From NCBI GenBank assembly GCA_003133665.1, contig PKYK01000037.1, positions 1 to 64,000 on the forward strand: 64,000 bases of DNA. Direction: 5' to 3'. Shown here piece by piece: positions 54,649-63,045 of the stretch. Origin of the DNA: Acidimicrobiaceae bacterium. GTDB taxonomy: Bacteria > Actinomycetota > Acidimicrobiia > Acidimicrobiales > RAAP-2. The first letter of the stretch is position 1. Each line of letters begins with the position of its first letter. Position numbers and translations under genes: made by a program. Under the pieces are notes generated by a model. It ran no database searches, had not been told where the DNA came from, and worked only from the letters and a program-made list of their open reading frames with translations.

Positions 54649-56012
54649 AGCTTTCGACCCGGCTCACCGCACTCCTAATAGCAATTACCACGGTTGTCGC
54701 GCTTCTCGTCGGGTGGTTTGCGGTCTCCACGAGTTCACGAGCCGACTACTCGTCGCTCGACGACACGATCAACGCGGTGATCGCGAGCGGGAAGGGGCAT
54801 CCCCTCACCGCTCTCAGTAGCGCCCTCAGCATCGTCCAGCAGAACAACTACGACTTGACGCTCGACGTGGTGGGACCCACCGGATCGGTCACGCAAATCG
54901 TTTCGGGTGATGTCCCACTGACACGTTCCCCGAGTATGGCCGACGTTCTTCATTCGCTCGCTCACGTGCGGTCATCATCGAACCTGCCGGGATTCCGCTA
55001 TCGATCAATCAGCATCGGCGCGGGCGACTACCTGCTGGTCGCGAAGTCAACTGGAGCGATCGCCGATCGAACGCACCAACTCGTCGTTCGCACCATAGGT
55101 GTTGGTCTCTTGGCGGCCCTGATGATGGGGATCGTGGCCCGACTCTTCATGCGGCGCGATCTGCGAACCATTGATGAGCTCATTGCGTTCGCGACCTCTG
55201 TGGCCCACGGCGACGTACAGCATTCAATTCCACCGGCGGCCGGGAGCACAGATATCCGAGAACTGCAGACCGCGCTCTCCCAAATGGTTCAGTCACTGCA
55301 GAAGACAATCGAAACCGAGCAGAGAATCACGAAGGCAACCCAGCAGTTCATCGGCGACGCCTCCCACGAGCTTCGAACGCCCCTCACGGTGATCAAGGGC
55401 TACGCCGAACTCCTGTCGAACCCCGGGCTGACCAATGCCCAACGAGACAGGGCACTAGAGAGGGTTCAGAAGGAGGTCGGTCGAATGGACGGGCTGGTGA
55501 ACGACCTGCTCTTCTTGGCCGAAGTGAACGAGATGCCACTGCTCGAAGGAACGTCCGTCGACCTGAGCGATCTGGTATCGGTCAATGCACGAGACTTCGC
55601 CACGGATCATCCGGAACGCACCGTCGTGACGGCCATTGAACCAGGCCTGCGCGTGACTGGTCGCCTCGACTTCTTGGAGCGACTCGTCGTCAACGCGCTG
55701 AGCAACATCGCTCGCCACACTGGCGAAGCGGATACTGTCCGGATCTCACTGCACCTCGAGGGACCTCGTTTGGAAGTTCGATTCGAGGATTCGGGTCCGG
55801 GCATGCCTGGCAACACCTACGGCGCACGCCCCGAGCGATTTCAACGATTCGACAACTCTCGATCTCGAGCTACGGGGGGTTCTGGTCTCGGGATGAGCAT
55901 CATGGCCGATGTCGCCACGGCGATGGGAGGCGTCATGACGACATCAAAGAGCCCTTTGGGAGGGCTTGCACTGGCTTTCAGTTTTCCTTGCGCGACAGCG
56001 CCACCCAGGTGA
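54645..56012 (+). CDS. Membrane sensor histidine kinase
   Basis: The 455-residue protein has two membrane helices (about 6-28 and 148-168) around a sensor region of about 120 residues, a HAMP domain, HisKA with the phosphorylated histidine in FIGDASHELRTPLTVIKGYA, and HATPase with VNALSNIARHTGEA, RFEDSGPGMPG and GGSGLGMSIMADVA. The signal is unknown. The 3' end overlaps the convergent methyltransferase by 35 bp. Confidence 0.92.
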   Translation: MKLSTRLTALLIAITTVVALLVGWFAVSTSSRADYSSLDDTINAVIASGKGHPLTALSSALSIVQQNNYDLTLDVVGPTGSVTQIVSGDVPLTRSPSMADVLHSLAHVRSSSNLPGFRYRSISIGAGDYLLVAKSTGAIADRTHQLVVRTIGVGLLAALMMGIVARLFMRRDLRTIDELIAFATSVAHGDVQHSIPPAAGSTDIRELQTALSQMVQSLQKTIETEQRITKATQQFIGDASHELRTPLTVIKGYAELLSNPGLTNAQRDRALERVQKEVGRMDGLVNDLLFLAEVNEMPLLEGTSVDLSDLVSVNARDFATDHPERTVVTAIEPGLRVTGRLDFLERLVVNALSNIARHTGEADTVRISLHLEGPRLEVRFEDSGPGMPGNTYGARPERFQRFDNSRSRATGGSGLGMSIMADVATAMGGVMTTSKSPLGGLALAFSFPCATAPPR

Positions 56013-56595
56013 ATGACTGGATCGCGCCAGTCGGAGTCAGGTGCTCTTCTCGTTCGTGCGATTTCAGAGTAAAACTCTCGCTGAAGACCTTCTGGAGATC
56101 CTCGGCGGAGTAGCGACGCACCGGCAGCCCCGAGCAATGCGTCGGCCCGTCTTCGGCAAATACTCCCAATATCAGCGTGCCACCCGGCCGAATCGCCTTG
56201 GTCGCATTCTCAACGTAACGCGCCCTCGGCTCAGGTTCGGTCAGAAAATGGAAGACGGCGCGATCGTGCCACAAGTCAAAGCGTCGCGATGGCCTCCAAT
56301 CTGTCACATCACCGACGACGCACTTCAGTCGTCCGGCAGAATCGCCAATTCGAACCAGGACTTCGTTCAGCGCGGCCTGCGAAACGTCCAGCAGGGTGAC
56401 ATCGACGTAGTTGAGCGCCATCAGTCGATCGGCAAGAAATGAAGCGCCGGCGCCCACGTCGATTATGGACGAAGTCGCGACAGAATTCTGCTGAATGAGG
56501 CGCAACGAAACGTACGGCTCACGTTGAAACCAACTCACATCCGACGTGGGTCGGGTGGAGTAGATCTCGTCCCAATGGTCAACGGTGCTGGCCAT
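55978..56595 (-). CDS. Class-I SAM-dependent methyltransferase (TPMT/TehB-like)
   Basis: The protein has 205 residues. VDHWDEIYSTRPTSDVSWFQ at the start, IIDVGAGASFLADRLMALNY (motif I) and FDLWHDRAVFHFLTEPEPRA point to the thiopurine methyltransferase-like group. The substrate is unknown. The gene ends within the kinase gene on the other strand. Confidence 0.85.
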   Translation of the reverse strand: MASTVDHWDEIYSTRPTSDVSWFQREPYVSLRLIQQNSVATSSIIDVGAGASFLADRLMALNYVDVTLLDVSQAALNEVLVRIGDSAGRLKCVVGDVTDWRPSRRFDLWHDRAVFHFLTEPEPRARYVENATKAIRPGGTLILGVFAEDGPTHCSGLPVRRYSAEDLQKVFSESFTLKSHEREEHLTPTGAIQSFTWVALSRKEN

Positions 56596-56663
56596 TTAGT
56601 GGACGGGCTCGCGTCGACCCGGGACTTGACAATTCGCTCGCAGACCTCCAGAGGCCACCTGAA

Positions 56664-56915
56664 CTACTTGGTCCCTTCCAGAAGTGCGAGGCGCGCCTTG
56701 AACTCGGCTTCGTCGATTTCGCCGTTGGCGAATCTCGTTTTGAGGATCTCAACCGGCGACTGGCGCATCCAGGGAGCTTCATTCCGGTGACGACTGAAAT
56801 GTCGAACCGTGGCCACGATGGCGAAGGCGAACAGGGACCAAAAGAGAACCATCCCTATCAGCATCACAATCCACCAACCGGGCCCAGCACCTTGGTCATG
56901 CCAGCCGTACATCAT
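56664..56915 (-). CDS. SHOCT domain membrane protein
   Basis: The protein has 83 residues, one membrane segment (GWWIVMLIGMVLFWSLFAFA) and a C-terminal SHOCT motif (SPVEILKTRFANGEIDEAEF). SHOCT domains are short oligomerisation helices found at the ends of many proteins. Function unknown. It is preceded by an intergenic region. Confidence 0.88.
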   Translation of the reverse strand: MMYGWHDQGAGPGWWIVMLIGMVLFWSLFAFAIVATVRHFSRHRNEAPWMRQSPVEILKTRFANGEIDEAEFKARLALLEGTK

Positions 56916-57402
56916 CGTGGACTCCCTTTGTCGAGCTCTGAAAACACCCTACATCCGATGACTAATCGTCCAACTGGCGGCCAAGTCAACGGCGAATTGG
57001 TGGACTGCTCAGGAGAATCGGTGCCCAATGGCGGATGCGTCGGTTGAATCAGCAAACGTCTCGATCGGTGATGCACCGGAGCGACGCCATCGGCCCATCG
57101 CCGGTGGCCAATTCCCTCCGTGCAACCGGCCAAACCCAACGACCAACGATTGCCCGATGCCCAAGGAGGTGGGTTCCTCTCGTCCAACTCCCTTGTCGAC
57201 GGTCAGGGAGCGATCTCATTCCCTCGAAGAATTGAAATCCACATTCGAGAATCCGGGTTCTCGTTGTCGCCGTCGTCGAAGCGCAGAGCCCAAAGAGAGG
57301 CGAAGCAGGCAAGGTTACGCGAAGGTGAAATCTGGGAGAACGGCAGGGAAACTGGGGCTCTTCCCAGTTAAGAGGATCCGAATCCTCGGCTAGAAGGGAG
57401 GT
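56916..57402. other. Gene-free stretch upstream of the phosphate transporter
   Basis: About 490 bp. A plus-strand ORF (57028-57393) and the long minus-strand ORF are Arg/Pro-rich shadows. GAGGAT, CCGA, ATCCTC at 57372-57387 is a short hairpin just before the PiT start and might influence its expression. Confidence 0.4.
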
Positions 57403-58575
57403 GTGCATAACTCCTTTCTTCTCGCCCTCGTCGTCATCGTGGCCCTGGCGTTCGACTTCACCAACGGCTTTCACGACACGGCGAATGCCGTCGCCCCCAC
57501 GGTGGCCACCGGGGCCCTGAAGCCTCGGACGGCGGTCCTTCTCAGCAGTGCCTTGAACCTCGCGGGGGCCTTTCTGTCGCTCAAGGTTGCCGCCACCGTG
57601 GCCAGCGGAATCGTGCAGCAGGGCCAGATAGTCCTGCCCGTCGTCTTTGGGGGCCTGGTCGGCGCTATCGCGTGGAACGTCACTACCTGGTACTTCGGCA
57701 TCCCCTCGAGCTCGAGCCACGCGCTTATCGGCGGGGTTGTCGGAGCGATGATGGCCCACGCCGGAGGCAGCGCCGTGCTGTGGAGCGGGATCACGGGAAA
57801 GGTGCTCGCGCCCTCGATCGCGGCGCCCATCTTCGCACTGCTGATTGCTGCGTTCGCCACGACGCTGTCGCGGCACCTCACGGCGAAGACCGACGGCTCG
57901 ACCAAAGCATGGGGGATGCGAGTTGGACAGATTGGTTCGTCATCGCTCCTGTCAATTGCTCACGGCACCAATGACGCACAGAAGACGATGGGTGTGATCA
58001 CCCTCGCGCTTATCGCCAATGGCACCCTCGGCGCGAACAGCGCCACCCCAAAATGGGTCGTCGTGCTTTGCGGCGTCGCAATTGCGATGGGGACATTCAT
58101 TGGGGGCTGGCGAATCATCAGAACCATGGGTCAAGGTTTCACGAAACTGAGTCCCACACAAGGATTCGCTTCCCAGGTGACGTCATCGGTCGTCATTCTC
58201 ACGTCGAGCCACTTCGGAATGCCGCTCTCGACAACCTACGTGGCGACCGGTTCCATTCTGGGGTCGGGCGTTGGCACCCGCAAGCGGAGAGTTCATTGGG
58301 CACTGGCTGGACGAGTCGGCGTGGCCTGGTTGATCACGTTGCCATCCGCCGCCCTCTTCGGGGCGGTGTGTTTCTACGGTGAACGGCTTCTCGGTTATCC
58401 ACTCGGCGTCGTGGTGATGGGGCTGCTCCTGGCGCTCTACTGCAGCTTCATCTTCCTGCGCTCGCGCAACGACAGGATCCACGCCCACAACGTCAACGAC
58501 CACTGGGGCGAACACACTGAGGCCTTCGAGAAGGTACCCAAGCCCGTCGAAGAAGTGACCGCGGGCAAGTCGTGA
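57403..58575 (+). CDS. PiT-family inorganic phosphate transporter
   Basis: This 390-residue protein has about 10-11 membrane helices and the two PiT signature repeats: LAFDFTNGFHDTANAVAPTV near the N-terminus and LLSIAHGTNDAQKTMGVITL in the second half. It should carry phosphate with metal or proton. The GTG start follows AGAAGGGAGG closely. The stop overlaps a small membrane protein; no DUF47 regulator is adjacent. Confidence 0.93.
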   Translation: MHNSFLLALVVIVALAFDFTNGFHDTANAVAPTVATGALKPRTAVLLSSALNLAGAFLSLKVAATVASGIVQQGQIVLPVVFGGLVGAIAWNVTTWYFGIPSSSSHALIGGVVGAMMAHAGGSAVLWSGITGKVLAPSIAAPIFALLIAAFATTLSRHLTAKTDGSTKAWGMRVGQIGSSSLLSIAHGTNDAQKTMGVITLALIANGTLGANSATPKWVVVLCGVAIAMGTFIGGWRIIRTMGQGFTKLSPTQGFASQVTSSVVILTSSHFGMPLSTTYVATGSILGSGVGTRKRRVHWALAGRVGVAWLITLPSAALFGAVCFYGERLLGYPLGVVVMGLLLALYCSFIFLRSRNDRIHAHNVNDHWGEHTEAFEKVPKPVEEVTAGKS

Positions 58576-58811
58576 CGACGCCGGCACCATTCATCAATTG
58601 GCACGCCCTCGGTCAGGTGTTGTTGACGAGCGTCGTCACCGGCGTGGGCATTGTGGTCCTGTTCTCGGTCTGCGTCTACTCGCTCGCAGTGTTTCGCCGG
58701 ACCGGTTCTTCGGTGTCCGTGCGCACCCTTAATGGCCTGATAATGACTGTCACGTTGATTGCCATTGCGGCAATGGTTGTCTGGGGTCTCTACGTCATCA
58801 TTCACAAGTAG
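58572..58811 (+). CDS. Small two-helix membrane protein next to PiT
   Basis: This 79-residue protein has two hydrophobic segments (TSVVTGVGIVVLFSVCVYSL and MTVTLIAIAAMVVWGLYVII). The GTG overlaps the TGA of the phosphate transporter (GTGA), so it is probably translated with it and may be an accessory subunit. No family is recognised. Confidence 0.7.
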   Translation: MTTPAPFINWHALGQVLLTSVVTGVGIVVLFSVCVYSLAVFRRTGSSVSVRTLNGLIMTVTLIAIAAMVVWGLYVIIHK

Positions 58812-58898
58812 GTCCGGTCCATCGGGAGGCTGGCGACGACTCTCGATTCCTTCGCGAGATGACTTCACCCCGATGCGCTCGGTTCTATGTTCTGTACT

Positions 58899-60080
58899 AT
58901 GACGGACAGCGGCGTACGGTTCCCTCCCGACTTCTTGTGGGGTACGGCGACGTCGGGCTACCAAATCGAAGGCGGTGGAACGAACACCGACTGGTGGCGC
59001 TTCGAGCACACCTAGGGAAGCGGCACCGCTGAACCTTGTGGCGACGCCTGCGACTCATGGAACCGCTACGAAGAGGACCTCGACCTGATTGAATCGCTGG
59101 GTCTCAACTCCTTTCGGCTATCGGTTGAGTGGGCGCGGATCGAACCCCGTCAGGGGGAGTTTTCGTCGTCAGCCCTCGCGCACTACCACGACGTGCTGGC
59201 GAGTTGCCAGCGCCGGTCAATTGTGCCCGTCGTGACGCTGCACCACTTCACGCTGCCACTCTGGGTCGCTGACGCGGGTGGCTTCGAGAATCCAGTTATC
59301 GCGACATGGATGGCCGACTACGCCCGGGTTGTCGGCGAAGCGCTTGGTGACAACATTGGCGTCGCCTGCCCTATCAACGAACCAAACATCGTCGCGGTGA
59401 TGGGGTACCTCGCAGCCCGATTCCCGCCCCAAGTGAGCAGTTGGGATCGATTCGTGGAAGTGAACAGAAACCTGCGGACGTGCCACGTCGCTATGCGCGA
59501 AGTACTTCGCGCGGGCCCCGGCAACTTCCCCATCGGCCTCGCCCTTTCGATGCAAGAGTACGAAGCGGTTCCTGGCGGCGACGATCTGCTCGACTCACTG
59601 CGCCACGAAATGGAAGACGAGTACCTACGCGCCACCGAGGGCGACGACTTCGTAGGCGTGCAGTGCTACACGAAACTCCTTATCGGACCCGGCGGAATCG
59701 ATGAGCATCCCAAAGGCGAACTGACCGAGATGGGCTACCTGTTCTGGCCGCAGTGCGTCGAGTACACGGTTCGACGAGCGGCGCAGCTCACCAGCCTGCC
59801 GATCATCGTCACCGAAAACGGCATCGGCACGAACGACGACGCGCAGCGAATTCGCTATCTCACCGAAGCCCTTCGGGGGCTCAAGAAGGTCCAGGACGAG
59901 GGTATCGACGTTCGCGGTTACTTCCAGTGGTCGCTGCTCGACAACTTCGAGTGGACGTTCGGGTACGGGCCGAAATTCGGGATTGTCGAAGTCGACCGCA
60001 CGACCTTCGAACGAAAGACGAAGCCATCGGCTCAGTGGTACGGCGAGGCGACGCGCAACTACCCGAACAGCGCGGCCTGA
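58899..60080 (+). pseudogene. GH1 beta-glucosidase with one in-frame TAG
   Basis: From ATG 58899 the reading gives MTDSGVRFPPDFLWGTATSG, the usual GH1 start, and continues in one frame to 60080 (393 codons) except for TAG at 59013-59015 after RFEHT. The later part has the acid/base motif CPINEPNIVAVMGY and the nucleophile motif IIVTENGIGTNDD, so both catalytic glutamates are intact. Without readthrough, translation would stop at codon 38. It may be a recent nonsense mutation, a sequencing error, or suppressed. Complete GH1 enzymes have 400-450 residues, so the length is near normal. Confidence 0.8.
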
Positions 60081-60217
60081 GCCACCGGTGCGCAACGCCG
60101 TGCCCCCCAGCGCGGGCCGTCACTTCATTCGCACTGACGGCCCTTCGAGTTCCCCCGGCGTCGAGACGCAGGGCATCGCAGCCATCACGCCACCGCACTC
60201 TTTGTAGGATTGGACTC

Positions 60218-60598
60218 GTGGCATACGCTCACTTCGGAATTGTTGCACTGGACTGTCCAGAGCCACTGGAACTGGCCTCGTTCTACTCGCGACTGACCGG
60301 ACTCGATGTCGAACCGCTCGGTGACCTTCCTCCGGACAAGGTGACGTGGATCGAGCTCGTCAACGAAGGCAAGCCGACCATCGCGTTTCAAAAGGTCGCA
60401 TCCTTCGTCGCCCCCGGTTGGCCCGATGGACCAATACCCCAGCAGTTGCACCTCGACTTTGACGTGGCCGACCTCGACGAAGCGGAAGCGCACGCCCTCT
60501 CGCTGGGCGCCACCAAGACGACCTTCCAGCCCGGCACGTCATTTCGTGTGTACCTCGATCCCGTCGGACACCCGTTCTGTCTGGTTCAGCGTCAGTGA
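60218..60598 (+). CDS. VOC family protein, paralog of 19839-20228
   Basis: The protein has 126 residues from the GTG at 60218; the track ORF runs on upstream in non-coding frame. It starts with MAYAHFGIVALDCPEPLELA and ends FRVYLDPVGHPFCLVQRQ. It closely resembles the protein at 19839 along its whole length, so the two arose by duplication or separate acquisition. Function unknown. Confidence 0.88.
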   Translation: MAYAHFGIVALDCPEPLELASFYSRLTGLDVEPLGDLPPDKVTWIELVNEGKPTIAFQKVASFVAPGWPDGPIPQQLHLDFDVADLDEAEAHALSLGATKTTFQPGTSFRVYLDPVGHPFCLVQRQ

Positions 60599-60823
60599 CA
60601 CCAAGTCCGCCGGGAATGGGACCGCTCCCTCGACAGCCCGGACGAGAAACCCAGCTGACCTACTCATCGAGCGAGCGCCCGACGAACGGCAGCCTGCGGA
60701 GCGGACTTCGAGCCTCATCCTTCGGATGTGCGGTTTTGACCGGATTGGAGACCTCAAGTGGCCGTCGCGGCACCGTATAGACTTACAATTCGCGTCTCGA
60801 GGTCTTGACTTCGAGAACACCGA

Positions 60824-60898
60824 GGACCTGTGGTGCAGCTCGGAGTGCACGCCGCCCTGTCAAGGCGGAGGTCGCGGGTTCAAATCCCGTCAGGTCCG
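60824..60898 (+). tRNA. tRNA-Asp (GTC)
   Basis: Acceptor GGACCTG with CAGGTCC, anticodon stem CCGCC/GGCGG and loop CTGTCAA (anticodon GTC), T-arm GCGGG-TTCAAAT-CCCGT. CCA is not encoded. Followed 28 bp later by tRNA-Phe. Confidence 0.95.
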
Positions 60899-60926
60899 CT
60901 CGACACCCGAAAGGGTGACGAGGTTA

Positions 60927-61002
60927 GGTCGAGTAGCTCAGTTGGTAGAGCGCGCGCCTGAAAAGCGTGAGGTCACCGGATCGACGCCGGTCTCGACCAC
61001 CA
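60927..61002 (+). tRNA. tRNA-Phe (GAA)
   Basis: Acceptor GGTCGAG with CTCGACC, D-arm GCTC-AGTTGGTAGA-GCGC (last pair imperfect), anticodon loop CTGAAAA (GAA), CCA encoded at 61000-61002. The T-loop reads ATCGACG between ACCGG and CCGGT, so position 54 is A in place of the near-universal T. Confidence 0.9.
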
Positions 61003-61051
61003 AACCTCGCCGTCACCAGAACGATTCTCCGTGTTCCGAGTGACGGCGTCG

Positions 61052-61372
61052 TTAACTCCGACTTGCCGAAGACGGGGTGACCCGGGCCCGCGCGTGACGG
61101 CGACTGAGGGTCGGTCGCCACGGACCGGCGAGCAGCAGGTCCCTTCGACGTCCGACGATCTCAAGTTCGTGCTCGCACGTTGACTTGGGGACCAATCCCA
61201 GGGGCTCAATGCGCGCCACCACCGTAGAGCCGGTCCAACGCTCTACGAGATAGGCGCTCACGCTGAAACGGTGACTCCTCGTTGCGGCGAACGATCTGTA
61301 GAGATAGAGTTCCCTTTCCAGATTGACGGCTCGGTTCATCAGGGCACCGTATCTGGAGCGTGTGACACACAT
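61052..61372 (-). CDS. Possible hypothetical protein
   Basis: A 106-residue reading (MCVTRSRYGALMNRAVNLER ... VTPSSASRS) lies on the minus strand between tRNA-Phe and the serine hydrolase; a start at 61339 gives 95 residues. The middle part (RFSVSAYLVERWTGSTVVAR) looks protein-like, but no family is recognised and no clear ribosome site is visible. The longer track ORF on this strand is a shadow of the serine hydrolase. Confidence 0.3.
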   Translation of the reverse strand: MCVTRSRYGALMNRAVNLERELYLYRSFAATRSHRFSVSAYLVERWTGSTVVARIEPLGLVPKSTCEHELEIVGRRRDLLLAGPWRPTLSRRHARARVTPSSASRS

Positions 61373-61426
61373 AATGGACAGGTCCCGGATTCGGGGCACA
61401 ATGCGTAGAACGTGGTGGGGGAAGAG

Positions 61427-62494
61427 ATGACCGAATTGCCGAGCATCACACCGGGCTACGCGCCGCAGCCCACGGGGGTGGCGTGGCCGACCGATCAGTG
61501 GACCCGCGGGAAAGTCAATCGGCAAGACGAACTCGAACGCGTCGTCGACGAGCTCTTCACGCACGATGACCTCGCCGTCACCAACGCCGTCGTCGTGGTC
61601 AAGGGGGGAAAGGTTCTGATCGAACGCTACGGCGGCGTCCAAGAGTTCTTCGATCGACCCGCCGAGCCCATTACGGCGACCAGTCAACTCATTTCGTGGT
61701 CGATGGCCAAGTCCATGCTCCACATGATCATCGGCACCTTGGTTGACGAGGGTCGTCTCGACCCCGATCAGATGGCTCCGGTCCCCGAGTGGCGCGATCC
61801 GGCCGACCCGCGCCACCAGATCCGCATCCGCGACCTCCTCGCCATGCGTGACGGTCTGGCCTTCGTCGAGGCGTATGAGGTGGGTCAAGAAAGCCACGTG
61901 ATCGAGATGCTGTTCGGTGAAGGGAAGGACGACATGGCGGCCTACACCGCGAAGTTGCCGCTCGCCCACGAACCCGGGACCTTCTTCAACTATTCGAGTG
62001 GCACGACCAACGTCCTCAGTCGCATCGTGGCCGATCAGGTTGGCTACGGTGAGGCCTACGCCAGATGCCTCACGGAGAGGCTCTTCGGCCCGATCGGGAT
62101 GCGCAGCGCCAAACCGACGTTTGACCCTTCGGGAGTGTTCGTCGCCTCGAGCTACGTGCACGCACAGGCACTCGACTTCGCCAAGTTCGGCCTGCTGTAT
62201 CTGCGGGGCGGCGAGTGGGAGGGACGTCAGCTGGTGTCACGCGCATGGACCGACACCGCCCAGATCGCACTGAGTCGGGACGAGGAGAGCGGTGACTTCT
62301 ACTCGTGGCAGTGGTGGGTCACTGGCGACGAGTACGGGACGTACTGGGCCAGCGGCTACGAGGGCCAAATGATCAGCGTGGTGCCCGCCCTCGACGCGCT
62401 CGTACTGCGCTTCGGGCACACGCCGGAAGCGAACTACCCCGCACTCCAGGAATGGCGCAGCCGCGTGCTGGCCGTCCTGGCAGCGTCAGATTAG
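61427..62494 (+). CDS. Serine hydrolase, beta-lactamase/class C-like
   Basis: The protein has 355 residues from ATG 61427, after GGGGGAAG; the track starts five codons earlier at GTG. The SxxK nucleophile motif is QLISWSMAKSMLHMIIGTLV, and FFNYSSGTTNVLSRIVADQV provides the Tyr of the class C/EstB/DD-peptidase-like group. Cytoplasmic because no signal peptide is seen. Substrate unknown; not evidence of antibiotic resistance. Convergent with pyrE (4-bp overlap). Confidence 0.87.
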   Translation: MTELPSITPGYAPQPTGVAWPTDQWTRGKVNRQDELERVVDELFTHDDLAVTNAVVVVKGGKVLIERYGGVQEFFDRPAEPITATSQLISWSMAKSMLHMIIGTLVDEGRLDPDQMAPVPEWRDPADPRHQIRIRDLLAMRDGLAFVEAYEVGQESHVIEMLFGEGKDDMAAYTAKLPLAHEPGTFFNYSSGTTNVLSRIVADQVGYGEAYARCLTERLFGPIGMRSAKPTFDPSGVFVASSYVHAQALDFAKFGLLYLRGGEWEGRQLVSRAWTDTAQIALSRDEESGDFYSWQWWVTGDEYGTYWASGYEGQMISVVPALDALVLRFGHTPEANYPALQEWRSRVLAVLAASD

Positions 62495-63045
62495 GCGCCC
62501 TCATAGTCGAAACCTAGATCGGGTGCGCTGAAGAGCGCGTCAAAGGCCCATCCCTCGTCGGCCGCCATCGCGCGAGCCGTGCCACCGCGGTCCACCACCG
62601 CCAGCAGCAAGACCACTTCAGCGCCGAAACCGCGCACCACTCGGGCCGCTTCGAGCAAACTGATTCCGCGGGTCACGGTGTCCTCGGTTATCACGACTCG
62701 GTCGCCCGCCCGCAACGAGCCGGCGATTCGCCCGCCCGCTCCGTGGTCCTTCTCTTCCTTGCGCACACTGAAGGCCCGCAGCGGACGGCCCCGAGTGGCG
62801 GCCACCCCGGCGGTGATGAACGTCACGCCGTCGGCGCCCATCGTCAGCCCGCCGATCGCGGTGACGTCACCGGGGATCTTCTCGAGCATCAGCGTCGCCA
62901 CGTCCACCATCACTTCAGGCGCGCAGATTGTCTGCTTGGAATCGATGAACCACGACGAAGTGCGGCCCGACTTCAGCGTGAAGTCACCTCGTCGCACTGA
63001 GTGATCGAGCAGATGCTGGCGGACACGTTCACGAGAATCGCTCAC
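62491..63045 (-). CDS. pyrE: Orotate phosphoribosyltransferase PyrE
   Basis: The protein has 184 residues. FTLKSGRTSSWFIDSKQTIC is the N-terminal orotate-binding region, and DRVVITEDTVTRGISLLEAA the PRPP site. It converts orotate and PRPP to OMP in pyrimidine synthesis. Its ATG overlaps the purM stop by 4 bp, so the two nucleotide genes are coexpressed. Confidence 0.93.
   Translation of the reverse strand: MSDSRERVRQHLLDHSVRRGDFTLKSGRTSSWFIDSKQTICAPEVMVDVATLMLEKIPGDVTAIGGLTMGADGVTFITAGVAATRGRPLRAFSVRKEEKDHGAGGRIAGSLRAGDRVVITEDTVTRGISLLEAARVVRGFGAEVVLLLAVVDRGGTARAMAADEGWAFDALFSAPDLGFDYEGA

Noticed and set aside
57049-57876. Long minus-strand ORF overlapping PiT
   Set aside because: It runs antisense through a clear phosphate transporter and is rich in Arg, Gly and His, as shadow ORFs in GC-rich DNA are.
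61052-62161. Minus-strand ORF of 369 residues
   Set aside because: Most of it is antisense to the serine hydrolase, which has clear catalytic motifs. Only the downstream end outside that gene was kept as a low-confidence candidate.
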